64,000 bases of DNA. It comes from Gari tellinella. Its lineage: Eukaryota; Mollusca; Bivalvia; Cardiida; Psammobiidae. Shown piece by piece: positions 1-9,715 of this stretch. The position numbers and the translations under genes were made by a program. Numbering within the stretch: the stretch's first letter is position 1; each line of letters opens with the position of its first letter. The notes below the pieces were generated by a model that saw nothing but the letters and a program-made list of their open reading frames with translations, made no database searches and was not told the origin of the DNA. The DNA lies in NCBI GenBank assembly GCA_922989275.2, contig OV277861.1, positions 48,585,623-48,649,622 of the forward strand. The letters run 5' to 3'.

Positions 1-225
1 ATGTACGTTTGGTGTTTTCAACAAGCTGTAGTTTGAGGCAGCACGGTGTTTTTGTGTACTTTTATGAACTTGTTATAGAAATAAAATGTAGTTTGAAACT
101 TAGTCTTAATTTTCTTCAATAAAAGTCTCCTAATCTGCGACTGAACTCAAAGTGCGATTCTTTTTGCATTTACTGTAGTGTATTTAAACAAAACGTAAGA
201 CGGGCGACTATTAATTTTCATTCAG
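1..225. other. Unassigned sequence
   Basis: No coding or repeat signal is recognised here. Confidence 0.4.
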
Positions 226-287
226 AACAGATGCCGTTTCATGCGGCGTATGATCTGGAGCAAAACTGTTTGCAAATACCTGTCAGG
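226..287. repeat. Decayed family A/E hairpin half
   Basis: A worn copy of the shared hairpin is visible: a GATGCCGTTTCATGCGGCG centre followed by a CAAAACTGTTTGC arm. The matching terminal repeats are not visible. Confidence 0.4.
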
Positions 288-363
288 TCGATCTCGGTTG
301 GCAAATGGTTATACTAAGAACAAAATGTTCGACGTTCTTGTTGTCAGACAATTTTGAATACAA

Positions 364-572
364 TACAGTAAAGCCTCTCTATAACGACCACTTATTTGAG
401 TTAATTAATTTCGTGTTAAAAGCAGGTGACTGCTTAAAGCAAGGTGACCATAAAACAGAAAGTTCCTTTGGGAACTTTCTGTTTCACGGTCACCTTGCTT
501 TAAGCTGTCACCTGTTTTTAACACAATGAGTTGAGTCTTCGATTTAGTGGCCGTAAAAAAGAAGTTTACTTT
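364..572. mobile_element. Family C MITE
   Basis: The ends are TACAGTAAAGCCTCTC and GAAGTTTACT, which are inverted and imperfect. A near-perfect hairpin at about 425-516 has arms starting CAGGTGACTGCTTAAAGC and meets at an AAGTTCC/GGGAACTT centre. The element is non-coding. The CAGT start and TA flank resemble Tc1/mariner or pogo-type ends (inference). Confidence 0.75.
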
Positions 573-924
573 AGTTTCAAACATGACTCTCCGTGTTCGG
601 TGGCCATTTAGCTGAAATGTCTACATGAAATTTAGGTCAACCAATTTGCGCCAAAGTGGACTCTTCAATAATTGTTCATTGGATTAGTGCATTTTTATAT
701 AAGGGATGTCTGGTCTAAATTTTGATTATCGTTTTGTTTTTTACTGAAATTTCTTTCAGGAAACAGTGTATAGACTCTGACCAAACGACGTATAATGCGG
801 CGTCTAGTCAGGGTTTATACTGTTTGTTTGTGTCCCTTTTATAGAACGTCAGGCAAAGAGGGGATAATGCAGAACATCATTTCTGAAGAGAGTCCTATAA
901 TATATTTTCTTTTACAAAACTTAG
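573..924. mobile_element. Family M element remnant and unassigned DNA
   Basis: Positions about 655-840 resemble the better copy at 37253-37457. They share a GGATTAGT/CATTTTTATA/GGGAT block and a GACTCTGACCA...GCGGCGTCT hairpin. Ends are poorly preserved. No gene was seen. Confidence 0.4.
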
Positions 925-1130
925 CTAACCCTTTCACTCTCAATGACGTCATAACGCACATTTTTAAACAGTTTTGAACCTAATCAGCCGCCGCGTCTGA
1001 TCAGCATCAATAGTGTTTGCCACTTGTTTTGAAATAACGTAGCTATACTGCCTTTATTTTAACTTTGAAACGATATTGCAGACAACAATATTGATGCAGA
1101 CGACAATATGGCGGTAAAGAGGTAAAAACT
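925..1130. mobile_element. Family E MITE
   Basis: The left end is AACCCTTTCACTCTC, followed by a CRE-like TGACGTCA at 944-951. A shortened hairpin with GTTTTGAACC and CCGCCGCGTCTGATCAG follows, then the GCAGACGACAA motif typical of this family. The right end is degenerate (GGTAAAGAGGTAAAA). Confidence 0.65.
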
Positions 1131-1165
1131 TACGATACAATTGATTATGAAATGGTCAAATGTTT

Positions 1166-1417
1166 AATTCTTTACCTTATAAAAGCGCCTTTTAGCGCAT
1201 TCCATTTAATCCTCCGCGGAAGAAAATAGTTCCAATCTATACAGTCACAAATATGTATTAGAAGAACTATTTTCTAAATTTCTAGCAGATGGTAGCTTAA
1301 AGCAGGCTGAAAGAAAAGCAGAATGTGCCTTAAGGCACATTCTGCTTTACTTTCAACCTGCTTTAAGTGGTCACCTATTTTCAAAACTAGAATCAGGCTA
1401 TGGGGTAATGGGTTAAG
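1166..1417. mobile_element. Family B MITE
   Basis: The ends are TTTACCTTATAAAAG and ATGGGGTAATGGGTTAA. A long hairpin at about 1291-1363 has arms TTAAAGCAGGCTGAAAG and meets at GCCTTAAGGC. It is non-coding. The right end retains the TTAA target motif. Confidence 0.8.
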
Positions 1418-1454
1418 AGAGGTTTCAGGTATTCTGTTCTGAATAGTCACTCAA

Positions 1455-1632
1455 CCAGTGATTTTTTAACAAATTCAAAACTATGAGTGACCAGGACTCG
1501 CTGGCCTTCAAAACTATGAGTTCCAGCTATATCTTTATTACTAAAATGGACCCACAGATTTTAAATTTATGAGTCCCACAAGATTTTAATGAGTCTAGGA
1601 CTCGGGACTCGCAGGTAAAAAAATCACTGCTC
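1455..1632. repeat. Small inverted-repeat element
   Basis: CAGTGATTTTTTAAC at the left and GTAAAAAAATCACTG at the right form an imperfect terminal inverted repeat. The interior repeats short ACTATGAGT and GGACTCG words. No other copy was found in the window. Confidence 0.4.
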
Positions 1633-1828
1633 AACACGAGGGATTTCACAAAAACACGCACAAGTTGTGAGCAAAATAAAATTTTAATACAAATGCTTCT
1701 TGAAAAAATTACTTTTTACACCTTTGGATGAAATGACAAGTTTTGCTTTCCTAACATTTATGCACAACCGTATGCTATATATAAACCTACAACGACTTTA
1801 AACACTGTAGAGCTCAAGACAAGGTGAG

Positions 1829-2060
1829 TAGAGTAAAACCTCGCTATTACAACTAAAAAAAAGGCTAAATGATGGTATAGAAGGCAGGTGACAGCTTAAA
1901 ACAAAGTGACAGTAAAACAGAAAGCTCCTAAGGAGCTTTCAGTCTTATTGTCAACTTGATTTAAGAAGTCACCTGTCGTAAACACCTACATGACTGTAAT
2001 AATTAAGGCAATTTAGTGGTCGTAAAAAAGAGGTTTTACTGTAATAAGGAGGTTTACTGT
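1829..2060. mobile_element. Family C MITE
   Basis: The ends are AGTAAAACCTCGCTATTAC and GGTCGTAAAAAAGAGG/TTTTACTGTA. The hairpin has GGTGACAGCTTAAAAC arms and a GCTCCTAAGGAGC centre. The right end TTTACTG is partly duplicated (2035-2060). Confidence 0.75.
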
Positions 2061-2251
2061 ACATCCTTATTTCTCAATTCAATCCCTGATGTGACTACTC
2101 ACAAGTAGGGTAATGAAGTGACGATTCTAAAGAGTTGTCACAACACAAAGTGTGGTAAAACGTACAAGAGACATTGTTGGAATCGTACCAGTTCACTCAA
2201 TCTTATCTTGAACACTTATCACACTAATAAGGCACGCGGAATTGGCAGTTT

Positions 2252-2690
2252 TTAACCCTTTCACTCTCAATAGCGCTTTAACCCTTTCCCCCATAGAAGC
2301 GACTTTAAGCGTATTAACTTTATTCCTCCGCTTAAGAAAATAGTTCCAGTTTATACCTTCATGAACAATACCCATAACAAATATGTTTATAAAGCCTAGC
2401 AGATGATAGTTTAAAGCAGGCTGGCAGTAAAGCAGAATGTGCCTTAAGGCACATTCTGCTTTACTTTCAACCTGCTTTAAGTGATCACCTGTATTTAATG
2501 TTGTAAACAGGTTATTAGGTAAAGGGTTAAAGCGCGTTGCAAACAGTTTGTGTCCTGATCAGAAGATGCGATGACACTCTTATCGATATTGATTATGTCA
2601 TACAACCTTAAATCTAACTTTGGAACATGTCTTGCAGACAACAATAATGAAGCAGACGTCAATAAAGCGGTGAAGGGGTTAAAATCTCCC
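2252..2690. mobile_element. Family E MITE split by a family B insertion
   Basis: The family E left end is at 2252-2281. The rest resumes at 2531 with AGCGCGTTGCAAACAG and ends at GTGAAGGGGTTAAAA. The two parts join at GCGCTTTAAAGCGCG, which is present uninterrupted in the family E copy near 55810. Confidence 0.75.
2278..2531. mobile_element. Family B MITE nested in family E
   Basis: The ends are CCCTTTCCCCCATAG and GGTAAAGGG, each flanked by TTAA, which is the duplicated target. The hairpin has TTAAAGCAGGCTG arms and a GCCTTAAGGC centre. TTAA duplications are typical of piggyBac-type transposition (established); using that machinery is inferred. Confidence 0.85.
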
Positions 2691-2755
2691 GAATAATTTG
2701 ATCATAAATGGATTAAGGCACGCAGTTGCTAAATACAAGCACAATTAATGCAGAA

Positions 2756-2912
2756 ACTAACACATTCAGTCCTAGCGACGAGTAAACTCGTCAATAAAAT
2801 TGTTTATATATGAAGAATACACTTGTCCTATACAAACAGTGTATGACCTGATCAGGGCTCCTACAGGAACAGTCTGATCAGGGTCTACGTTGTTTGTCAA
2901 ACTTTGGCAATA
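2756..2912. repeat. Family F hairpin element
   Basis: ACACATTCAGTCCTAGCGAC is followed by CGAGTAAACTCG. Next comes a hairpin with ACCTGATCAGGGCTCC and CTGATCAGGGTCTAC arms. Related copies lie near 10960, 21055, 27230, 54903, 56575 and 63712. Confidence 0.6.
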
Positions 2913-3537
2913 TATTGATTTTTATATTCTTAAAATCAACCCTATATAATCATGCATATCTAGACAAGACTTAATTGGATATCGAAATTGTCAATTAAAA
3001 ATGTCAGGGGTACATGCGTTTAGCAGCTGTCTCAATGACGAATTTTGCATGGTTATTGTACAGCAATCAGAAGTCGTCGTTCGTAGATAGATATATATAT
3101 ATGCTTTTCACTAAATAGAGATCTTCAGCACACCGTAGACAAGTAAGTGATAAGAATGTCAAACAGATAGGATCCAGATGAAACACTTAGTAGCATGTGG
3201 CCTCCTTTAGTGCTAACCAGTTTGACACGCATAATATATGAGTCATGCCATGATTAAACCCGACTTATTGCAATGCATACAGTGTATATGTTATCAAAGA
3301 CGCGACAGCTGGTCTTGACCTACATTGTTTGACACCCATATGCATCTAATGCATTTTATGTAGCTGTATTTTATTTGGCAGTGTAGAACAAACTCAGACT
3401 GGGATGACAACGGTCTTTGGTCTGTACAGTGTTACAATGCAGTAAGGCTGGGTTTGTCATGGCACGACTCATTACGATACAGTAAACTCTGATAACTATA
3501 TGATTTGCCTACATTTAAAAATAGTATTGTTTACAGT
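2913..3537. other. Unassigned sequence
   Basis: No open coding region is supported. A few decayed hairpin-arm words occur (AACCAGTTTGACACG, TACATTGTTTGACA), suggesting old element debris. Confidence 0.35.
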
Positions 3538-4074
3538 TACAGTGCTCCCTCTCTACAACGACACCCTATGGAAGACATAGATTATGTGTGTTGTTTGGAG
3601 TGAGGCGTTATAGGGAGGGAAAACTAAGACTTAGCTTACATTTGCAAACAGCTTGAATCCAGATCAGACGCCGCGTAACGCGGCGTCTGATCTGGATTCA
3701 AGCTGTTTGTCACTCGTCATTCTATTTATTCTATCAAAATGTCCACTTATATGTAACTTTCACAGCAGACGACAAATTAAAGCAGATGATATTGCAGCCA
3801 TGAAACGGTTGAGCATAATTTATATGTCTTGTTTGGGGAACAGCGGCAATGGTCGCTGTAAGGAAGAAGTCGTTGTTTGGAGGGTCGTTGAAACGGTTGA
3901 GCATGTATGTCTTGTTAGGGGAACAGCGGCAATGGTCGCTGTAAGGAAGGAGTCGTTGTTGGGAGGGTCGTTGAAACGGTTGAGCATGTATGTCTTGTTA
4001 GGGGAACAGCGGCAATGGTCGCTGTAAGGAAGGGGGTCGTTGTTTGGAGGGTCGTTGTAGAGAGGGAGCACTGT
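3538..4074. mobile_element. Family D MITE with internal triplication
   Basis: The ends are TACAGTGCTCCCTCTCTAC and GTAGAGAGGGAGCACTGTA. A near-perfect hairpin at about 3645-3712 has CAGCTTGAATCCAGATC arms and a CGCGTAACGCG centre. The 3' side carries an ~84-bp tandem triplication (3801-4056). It lies just downstream of the last exon of the Shisa-like gene, so it may be part of that gene's 3' UTR. Confidence 0.85.
3801..4056. repeat. Three tandem ~84-bp units inside family D element
   Basis: Units at 3801-3888, 3889-3971 and 3972-4056 each begin TGAAACGGTTGAGCAT and contain GGGGAACAGCGGCAATGG. Other family D copies have a single unit, so this is a local tandem expansion. Confidence 0.85.
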
Positions 4075-4138
4075 ATATACATTGCGTGTGCGTTTCATTT
4101 CAGTCACACGTCTTCGTCACTTCCGGTTGTTTTCTGCA

Positions 4139-4227
4139 CTACTTGTGGTCGTAACCATAGTTCACTGGGCCACTGCCAACATATTGCTGCTGCTGTTGTT
4201 GTTGTTGTTGCATGGTAATTGTTGCTT
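4139..4227 (-). CDS. Exon 4 of the Shisa-like gene (C-terminal tail and stop)
   Basis: The acceptor is TATTTTGTTTCAG, directly before AAGCAAC. The exon completes the split codon from exon 3 (Gln128) and encodes ATITM, nine glutamines (mixed CAA and CAG) and YVGSGPVNYGYDHK, then TAG at 4141-4139. The tail lacks a clear PPxY motif but has two closely spaced tyrosines. The 3' UTR would run into the family D element. Confidence 0.75.
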
Positions 4228-4254
4228 CTGAAACAAAATACATATACAATGCCG

Positions 4255-4397
4255 AATCCAAGGTTATATTTAGCGTTTGAGATCGTTCGCAAGCATTTGA
4301 TTGGTCTGAATTGAGCTTGTGCTCAAATCTGACTAATTAACATCAAATGTTTCAGAACGATCTCAGACTCAACTCAAACACTTTATAACCTTGAGCC
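4255..4397. repeat. Family I palindromic element
   Basis: Arms contain AAGGTTATA, GAGATCGTTC and GCATTTGATTGGTC on the left and their inverted counterparts on the right, meeting at GAGCTTGTGCTC. A second copy lies at 29670-29806. It sits about 30 bp upstream of exon 4, inside intron 3. Confidence 0.7.
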
Positions 4398-4429
4398 CCA
4401 GTTTTGAGTATTGATTCAAAGACATTTGC

Positions 4430-4502
4430 AAAAATTTGGATCCAGATCAGGTTCCACCACATGTGAGCCCTGATCTGGATCCAAACTGTTTGAAAAATGT
4501 CT
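4430..4502. repeat. Solitary shared-type hairpin
   Basis: Arms TTTGGATCCAGATCAGG and CCTGATCTGGATCCAAAC form a near-perfect hairpin around CCACCACATGTGAG. Known family ends are not visible next to it. Confidence 0.6.
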
Positions 4503-4559
4503 GACAGTATTTGTATATATAGAAGAACGCGTTATAATCAGAATATCAAGATACATGTT

Positions 4560-4838
4560 TAGGTTTTGAGAAATTGAATGACCCGGTCACGCGGCGTCTT
4601 ATCCGGACCCAAACTGTCTGACACTCATTTCTTTCAGTTTGAATAACATCAAATTGATATTGAGGTGTTCGCAGACGATACTTCTAAATCTTGCATGCAT
4701 ACATGTAGCTCGTCTCATTAAAGTTGAGAACCATTCAAAAATACTGACAGTGAGATCTGCACAACACAGTAGCGTGTTCAGTTACCACTGTTTGATGTTG
4801 AGGTTAACAGTTTGTGCCCCGAGTGCAGCGTGCAGAGT
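4560..4838. repeat. Degraded family E/D hairpin half and unassigned DNA
   Basis: ACGCGGCGTCTTATCCGG followed by ACCCAAACTGTCTGACACTC is one hairpin arm. The GCAGACGA motif follows at about 4672. The rest of the stretch to 4838 shows nothing else. Confidence 0.4.
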
Positions 4839-5073
4839 GCAGTAGAGAAAACGTTTTCTTTCCAAATAACCGGGTTTACGCTGAACTATTATTTTCCTTG
4901 CAAAATGTTTGGAGCCAGAACAGACGCCGGGTAACCCGGTCTCTGTTCCGGCTCCAAACTGTTTGCCACTCTGATTAAAATTGGAAGTCAAAATGGTCAA
5001 AAAGTTGTCATTTTCTATTTTTCATTGCAATGAGTTTGCGTTTAAACGGAAGAATAACGTTTTCTCCACTGTA
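4839..5073. mobile_element. Family A MITE
   Basis: The ends are CAGTAGAGAAAACG and CGTTTTCTCCACTGTA. The hairpin has TTTGGAGCCAGA arms and a CGGGTAACCCGG centre. It carries the family's GTTTGCGTTTAAACGG block near the right end. Confidence 0.8.
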
Positions 5074-5222
5074 TTTCAGACCAGGTAGCCAAGTCGCAAT
5101 CGATGGTCATCAACGGCCATCGGTTTCTTTGCTGAACACGCTACATGTTTGGAAGTATGTTTTATCCTAGTATTCTTCTTCAGTAGCAGTTTGACTTTAA
5201 CAGTATGGAGTTTCAAATGATA

Positions 5223-5588
5223 TATAGTGTTCCCTCAAGACAGCGGCCCTCCAAACAACGGCTCTCTCCTTACTATGACCATTGCCGCAGTTCCCTAAAC
5301 AGGACAATTATATTTAACGCGTTTGCTGCTGCAATAGCGTCTGCTTAAAATTGTCGACTGCTGTTTTCCTAAAATTTATCTATATTACAAGTTGACAGTT
5401 TGATAGAAAACATAATGACAAGTGACAAAGAACTTGAATCCAGATCAGACGCCACGTTACGCGGCGTCTGGTCATGATTTAAGCTGTTTGCAATTGTTAG
5501 CCAATTTCTCACCCTATAACGACTCCCTCCGTACAACACACACATTTTTGTCTCCCAGTGGGTGTCGTTGTAGAGAGGGAGCGCTGTA
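5223..5588. mobile_element. Family D MITE, inverted relative to 3538-4074
   Basis: The ends are ATAGTGTTCCCTC and GTAGAGAGGGAGCGCTGTA. The hairpin has CTTGAATCCAGATC and TCATGATTTAAGC arms around a GCCACGTTACGCGGCG centre. Confidence 0.75.
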
Positions 5589-5874
5589 TTCTATTTTCTG
5601 ATCATTACTAGTGTATATTGACTCAGGAGTACGGAAAGATGAATATTCTGAACGAGTCCTTTATATCAGGGTCTAAACATTACAATGTTTTGTTCGATAA
5701 TATTGACCTGACGTTGGTGACCTCTATTAGCATAATTTCACACTTTGTTGCATTTCTAAATATAGCTTCGGAACACTTCGTTAGCATTTGTACGAGAACG
5801 CACGTTGTTACCACATTGGTACCGCGAAAATATATCATTGCTCGGTTCCACAAACATCGATAGGTATATAAAAA

Positions 5875-6312
5875 ATAATTAAAAATCAGTTTGGATTCCA
5901 AAAAGGCAAGTCCACTGTCGACTGTATTTTCGTATTACACGCCATAATTGCAAATACTCTAGCAAATAAAAAGAAGTTATATTGCGCTTTCATCGATTTC
6001 GAAAAATGTTTTGACAAAATTGATAGAAGTTACCTATTCCATAAGTTAATAACTGAAAATATAAGTTCGAAACTTGTAAAAGCCCTTAAAAGTATGAATA
6101 GTGTAGTAAAAGCATATGTTAGATATAATTCAGAAACAACATCGTTCTTCGAATCTAATATCGGAGTCAAACAAGGAGACCAGTGCTCTACTATAATGTT
6201 TTTATTTTTTGTAAATGATATATTGACTCATCTAAATAGTAATATTGATGACTTATTCACACTTGATGACTTAAAACTATTCATCCTCTTATTTGCTGAT
6301 GACGCAGTAGTA
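5875..6312 (+). pseudogene. LINE reverse transcriptase, fragment 1
   Basis: The frame is open from 5875 to the T1 insertion. It shows QFGFQKGKSTVDC, the motif A region FIDFEKCFD, the motif B region GVKQGDQCS, and the catalytic FADDAVV box just before the break. These are the palm motifs of LINE reverse transcriptase. It lacks the endonuclease and everything upstream, so it cannot be active. Confidence 0.85.
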
Positions 6313-6652
6313 TTGTTCGACAATATTGACCTGACGTTGAACTTTATGCATGAATATATTAAACAGTGATGACACAGTATAAATCAATAATCGACAGCGT
6401 GCCGTATACTGTCGGGAATGTTCGATAAATTACGTAAATTGTGTTACATTTTTTATCTTATGTGGAGTAAAACTCCCACTTAGTTAAGCGATAAATACGA
6501 TTTCCGATTATGCTAGTATAATCGTATCTACTAAAAAGCATCATGTTGGGTTTAGATTTGGTTTTAAATCACGACTCGATACCCTCACCTGCGATTAACG
6601 CCGGTTCACTATACATATACCTAATTGGCAACCCCATGACGTATCGCATCTG

Positions 6653-6719
6653 CCATAGGTGAGTCGTTAGAGCGAATGATTTGTAATAGCGAGGTCCCGG
6701 GTTCGAATCCCGTATGAGG
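6653..6719 (+). tRNA. tRNA-Thr(UGU)-like sequence inside T1 (probably not a working tRNA)
   Basis: An A-box-like GTGAGTCGTTAGAGCG, an anticodon loop reading TTTGTAA (UGU) and a perfect B box GGTTCGAATCC (6700-6710) are present. The 3' acceptor-like TATGAGG finds no good partner at the 5' side, so it is tRNA-like rather than a proven gene. Confidence 0.5.
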
Positions 6720-7054
6720 TAAATATTTATTTATTTGCATTTTCATATTTTATAAGTTAAATTTTATTTTACACATAAAACGCACGGATGACACGTTCTT
6801 CTCATTGTCACGTGTCATTCTATGCCACATCATACGTTTTCTCACACACATCCTAACCAGCAACACGTCAAATAGGAAGTCAAACTATATTTTATCATCT
6901 AAGGTTAAAGAATTAATTTTAACGTTTCTGAGACGTTTGCAAAAATAAAGAAAAAGAAAAATAAGAAAAAAAGCGAGAAAAAATAAAATTATAGAAAAAT
7001 ATGAAAAAAACAGAAAAACTACACGTGGGGAAAAATAGAAAAAAAAGATGATGC

Positions 7055-7132
7055 ACGGGTCTCGAACCACTGGCCTTTTACGAAAAGATAATGTATAGTC
7101 GCCTTCCTTACAACTTGAGCTAATAACTTATC
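7055..7132 (-). tRNA. Second tRNA-like sequence in T1, convergent
   Basis: On the minus strand an A-box-like TAGCTCAAGTTGTAAGG precedes a B-box-like GGTTCGAGACC. The anticodon arm is not clear. The outer T1 copy has the equivalent at 9383-9459. Confidence 0.45.
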
Positions 7133-7302
7133 GATACGGTTGCTAACCGGTCAATGCTATTTGTCTTTGTTTACCGGTTTCGGTACCATGTGCATTCTCG
7201 TATAAATTGAACGGAGTGTCCCGAAGATATATTTAGAAATGAAACGAAGTGTGAAATTATGCTAATAGAGGTCACCAACGTCAGGTCAATATTGTCGAAC
7301 AA

Positions 7303-8008
7303 TATTTGCACACACGCCACATTCTCTACAGTCATTACGTGACGACCTACAAATATATTGCAACAATTAGGGACTTAAGGTTAACACAAAGAAAACAAAG
7401 ATTATGATATTTGAGAAAGGCCGACCAATAAAATATGATTTTAGATATAATGATATGATATTAGATATTGTAGACTCCTTTAAATTTCTTGGGATAAACA
7501 TGTTCAAAAACGGGAATTGGTTCCGAACACAGAAAAAATTAGCAGAACATTCGTTATGTGCTATGCATAACCTGTTCATAATTTTTAACCAGTTAGACCT
7601 AGCTATAACAGATAAATGTAAACTTTTTGATAGCCTCGTAGGCTCTATACTAAATTATGGAGCAGACATTTTCGAATACCATGAATGTAAAAATATAGAA
7701 CTAATACACTGTAAATTCCTACGAAAACTATTATGTGTTCGAAAAAGTACTAATATTGATGGTTTATATGGAGAATTGGGTAGATATCCTATGCAAATCT
7801 GCCGAAAGATATTAATAATAAAATTTTGGTTTAACATTATTCAATCTGCAAATAACTCACCTGTAAAGATGCTATACAATATGTTAAAACAAGACGCAAA
7901 CAATGGTAATACTTACAACGGTACAAATTGGGCTTCACATGTTAAACAAATTCTTGATGATATAGGAATGTCAAATATATGGATAAGGCAAGATAACGAT
8001 ACTTATCC
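7303..8008 (+). pseudogene. LINE ORF, fragment 2 (RT thumb and linker)
   Basis: The frame resumes with FAHTPHSLQ immediately after the T1 copy, has one internal stop, and continues through LKVNTKKTKIMIF. It then follows FKFLGINM and RKLLCVRKS to YGELGRYPM, all typical of the region after the FADD box in LINEs. It breaks near 8008. Confidence 0.8.
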
Positions 8009-8659
8009 TGTCACGTGCCTGTTTTCCTGACGGATAAAGGGGTGACAGATAAACTTTGCTTTATTATGCTATGTGGTCACATGACCGATGTTATTATGTC
8101 AAGTGGTCACATGAACTGTAGCCCGAACTACTTTTTTCACCGAGACGCTTATTTTTCCCGCTGTTAGGAAAGGTATTCTAAAACTCTTTCAACAGAATCC
8201 CGACGTGTAACGACGTTTATTCGAACTATTCGATGCAATCAAAGCGTTATAGAGTACGCGCCACTAGTCGCTTGCTGACATACTTCTATAAGTGTCCACC
8301 TTTTAGATTTCCTGAGTGAAAAACACTAGATTTTTAAAGGTTCTTTTATTTCTTTTCAACGTAACTAGGATGTGACGTCACTGACGTCATCTATATAATA
8401 GCGCGCTTTCCTAGAATAACATAGTTCTTTAGTGAGAATCTTATCTGGACCAAAAATGACTCTAGCTTTAAAAAAAAGCATTCTCTATTTATTTTACTAT
8501 TGTGACAAGGATAAATAGAATATTTGGTTCCTATCTTTGAATGAGAAATGTTATCTGGCTCGGCTTCTGAAAATATCAGGTTCGCCTGCGGCTCACCTGA
8601 TATATTCATCCGCCTTGCCAGATAACATTTCTCATTCAAAGCTAGTCACCAAATATTCT
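8009..8659. mobile_element. Unclassified insertion in the LINE
   Basis: The LINE protein stops at RQDNDTY and resumes at TPLNAIKE, so about 650 bp are inserted. The insert contains paired GTGGTCACATGA words, TGACGTCACTGACGTCA near 8373 and a 150-bp foldback at its right end. No coding content. Confidence 0.6.
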
Positions 8660-8664
8660 CTATT
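8515..8664. repeat. Foldback at right end of the insertion
   Basis: Arms TAGAATATTTGGT, GAATGAGAAATGTTATCTGG and ATATCAGG recur inverted to the right, meeting at CGCCTGCGGCTCACC. The outer arms end at TATTCTCTATT. Confidence 0.75.
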
Positions 8665-9129
8665 ACTCCTCTTAACGCTATTAAAGAAAGACTCATAGAT
8701 TCTTACAAGCAAAACTGGCATAATGGTATCAACAATTCAAACCGACTAATATCTTATTGCAAGTACAAAGAAACTCTTGAATTAGAAAAATACCTTAGCT
8801 CCATAAATAATAATCGTCACAGAATCGCCCTTACTAGATTTAGACTTTCCTCTCATGATTTAGCTATAGAAAAAGGACGACACATAAATGTACCACGAAC
8901 AGAAAGAATTTGCCAAAATTGTAACATGAAAATAATAGAAGACGAATATCACTTCCTCTTGGTTTGCCCGAAATTTAGCGAACTAAGAAGGCGATATTTT
9001 TCTCCTTACTTTTGTCATTGGCCGAATATTCACAAATTTAAAAACTTGATGTCATCTAAATCACCAAAAACTATTCGTAATCTTTCGAAATTTATATACA
9101 GTGCATTTAAAGTTAGAACTGAAAATTAA
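8660..9129 (+). pseudogene. LINE ORF, fragment 3 (C-terminal zinc knuckle)
   Basis: This part reads TPLNAIKERLIDSYKQNW and ends with a CQNC...HFLLVCP zinc-knuckle motif typical of LINE C-termini. The natural stop is TAA at 9127-9129. A 3' UTR of about 250 bp follows. Confidence 0.82.
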
Positions 9130-9382
9130 AACATTAAACACGTTACGATATATGTCAGATCATTTATTCCCCTAAAGTTAGGTGGAATACATAATTATAT
9201 CTATAAAATAATTAGAACTCTAGTCAGTTTATATATACTTCTCTGTAAAGTTTGTTTACGAAACTTAATTTTCCATGTCAGTGCATTTTACGTATGTATA
9301 TTGAATTGTACATGTTTATTGATGGCTATGAATATGCTAATGCTATTTTATGCCAAATAAAGATCTGTATCTGTATCTGCAT

Positions 9383-9459
9383 ATATAGCGCAAGTGGTAA
9401 GGAAGACGACTATACATTATATTTCCTACAGTCAGTGGTTCGAATCCCATGCAATACTC
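9383..9459 (+). tRNA. tRNA-like sequence in outer T1
   Basis: An A-box-like TAGCGCAAGTGGTAAGG and a perfect B box GGTTCGAATCC (9437-9447) are present. The LINE ended immediately upstream of the A-box region. Confidence 0.5.
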
Positions 9460-9631
9460 ATACATTTTATTACTTGTTTTTTTTACAATTTATACTGTTT
9501 CTTTTAAGTATTCATACAACGTCTATTTCGTTTGGAACACGATTATTTTGTTGTTTTTTAAAAAATTATATCATAGCGTCTGTTTGGTCTATAAAATAAC
9601 ATTTTATGAAATAAAAATATTTTCCCCTCTA

Positions 9632-9715
9632 TCGGGATTCGAACCCGGAACCTCGATGTTACAAATCCCTTGCTCTAACGACACACTGTTGTAGATGAGT
9701 TACATCAGAGGGTTG
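9632..9715 (-). tRNA. tRNA-Thr(UGU)-like sequence in outer T1
   Basis: On the minus strand GTCGTTAGAGCAAGG, a TTTGTAA loop and B box GGTTCGAATCC (9645-9635) are present, then ATAGAGG, which can pair with the upstream CCTCTGAT. There is extra sequence before the A box, so it is probably a pseudo-tRNA. Confidence 0.5.

Larger units (their letters stand above)
6313..7302. mobile_element. Element T1 (inner, intact copy), 990 bp
   Basis: The terminal inverted repeats are TTGTTCGACAATATTGACC and its complement, flanked by TA on both sides (6311-6312, 7303-7304). Removing it restores the LINE reading frame exactly. It holds two convergent tRNA-like segments and an A-rich interior and encodes no protein. 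Confidence 0.88.
5871..9380 (+). mobile_element. 5'-truncated non-LTR retrotransposon (LINE)
   Basis: The element starts inside the reverse transcriptase domain. It ends with an AATAAAG and short ATCTGT repeats, typical of CR1/L2-like LINE tails. Flanking TATATA copies at 5865-5870 and 9381-9387 look like a target duplication. The reading frame is broken by a T1 copy (6313-7302), an insertion at about 8009-8659 and an in-frame stop near 7375. The clade is not assigned with certainty. Confidence 0.8.

Noticed and set aside
6653..6719. A functional tRNA-Thr gene
   Set aside because: The acceptor stem does not pair convincingly and the sequence lies within a transposon present in at least two copies. 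Covariance scoring would be needed.
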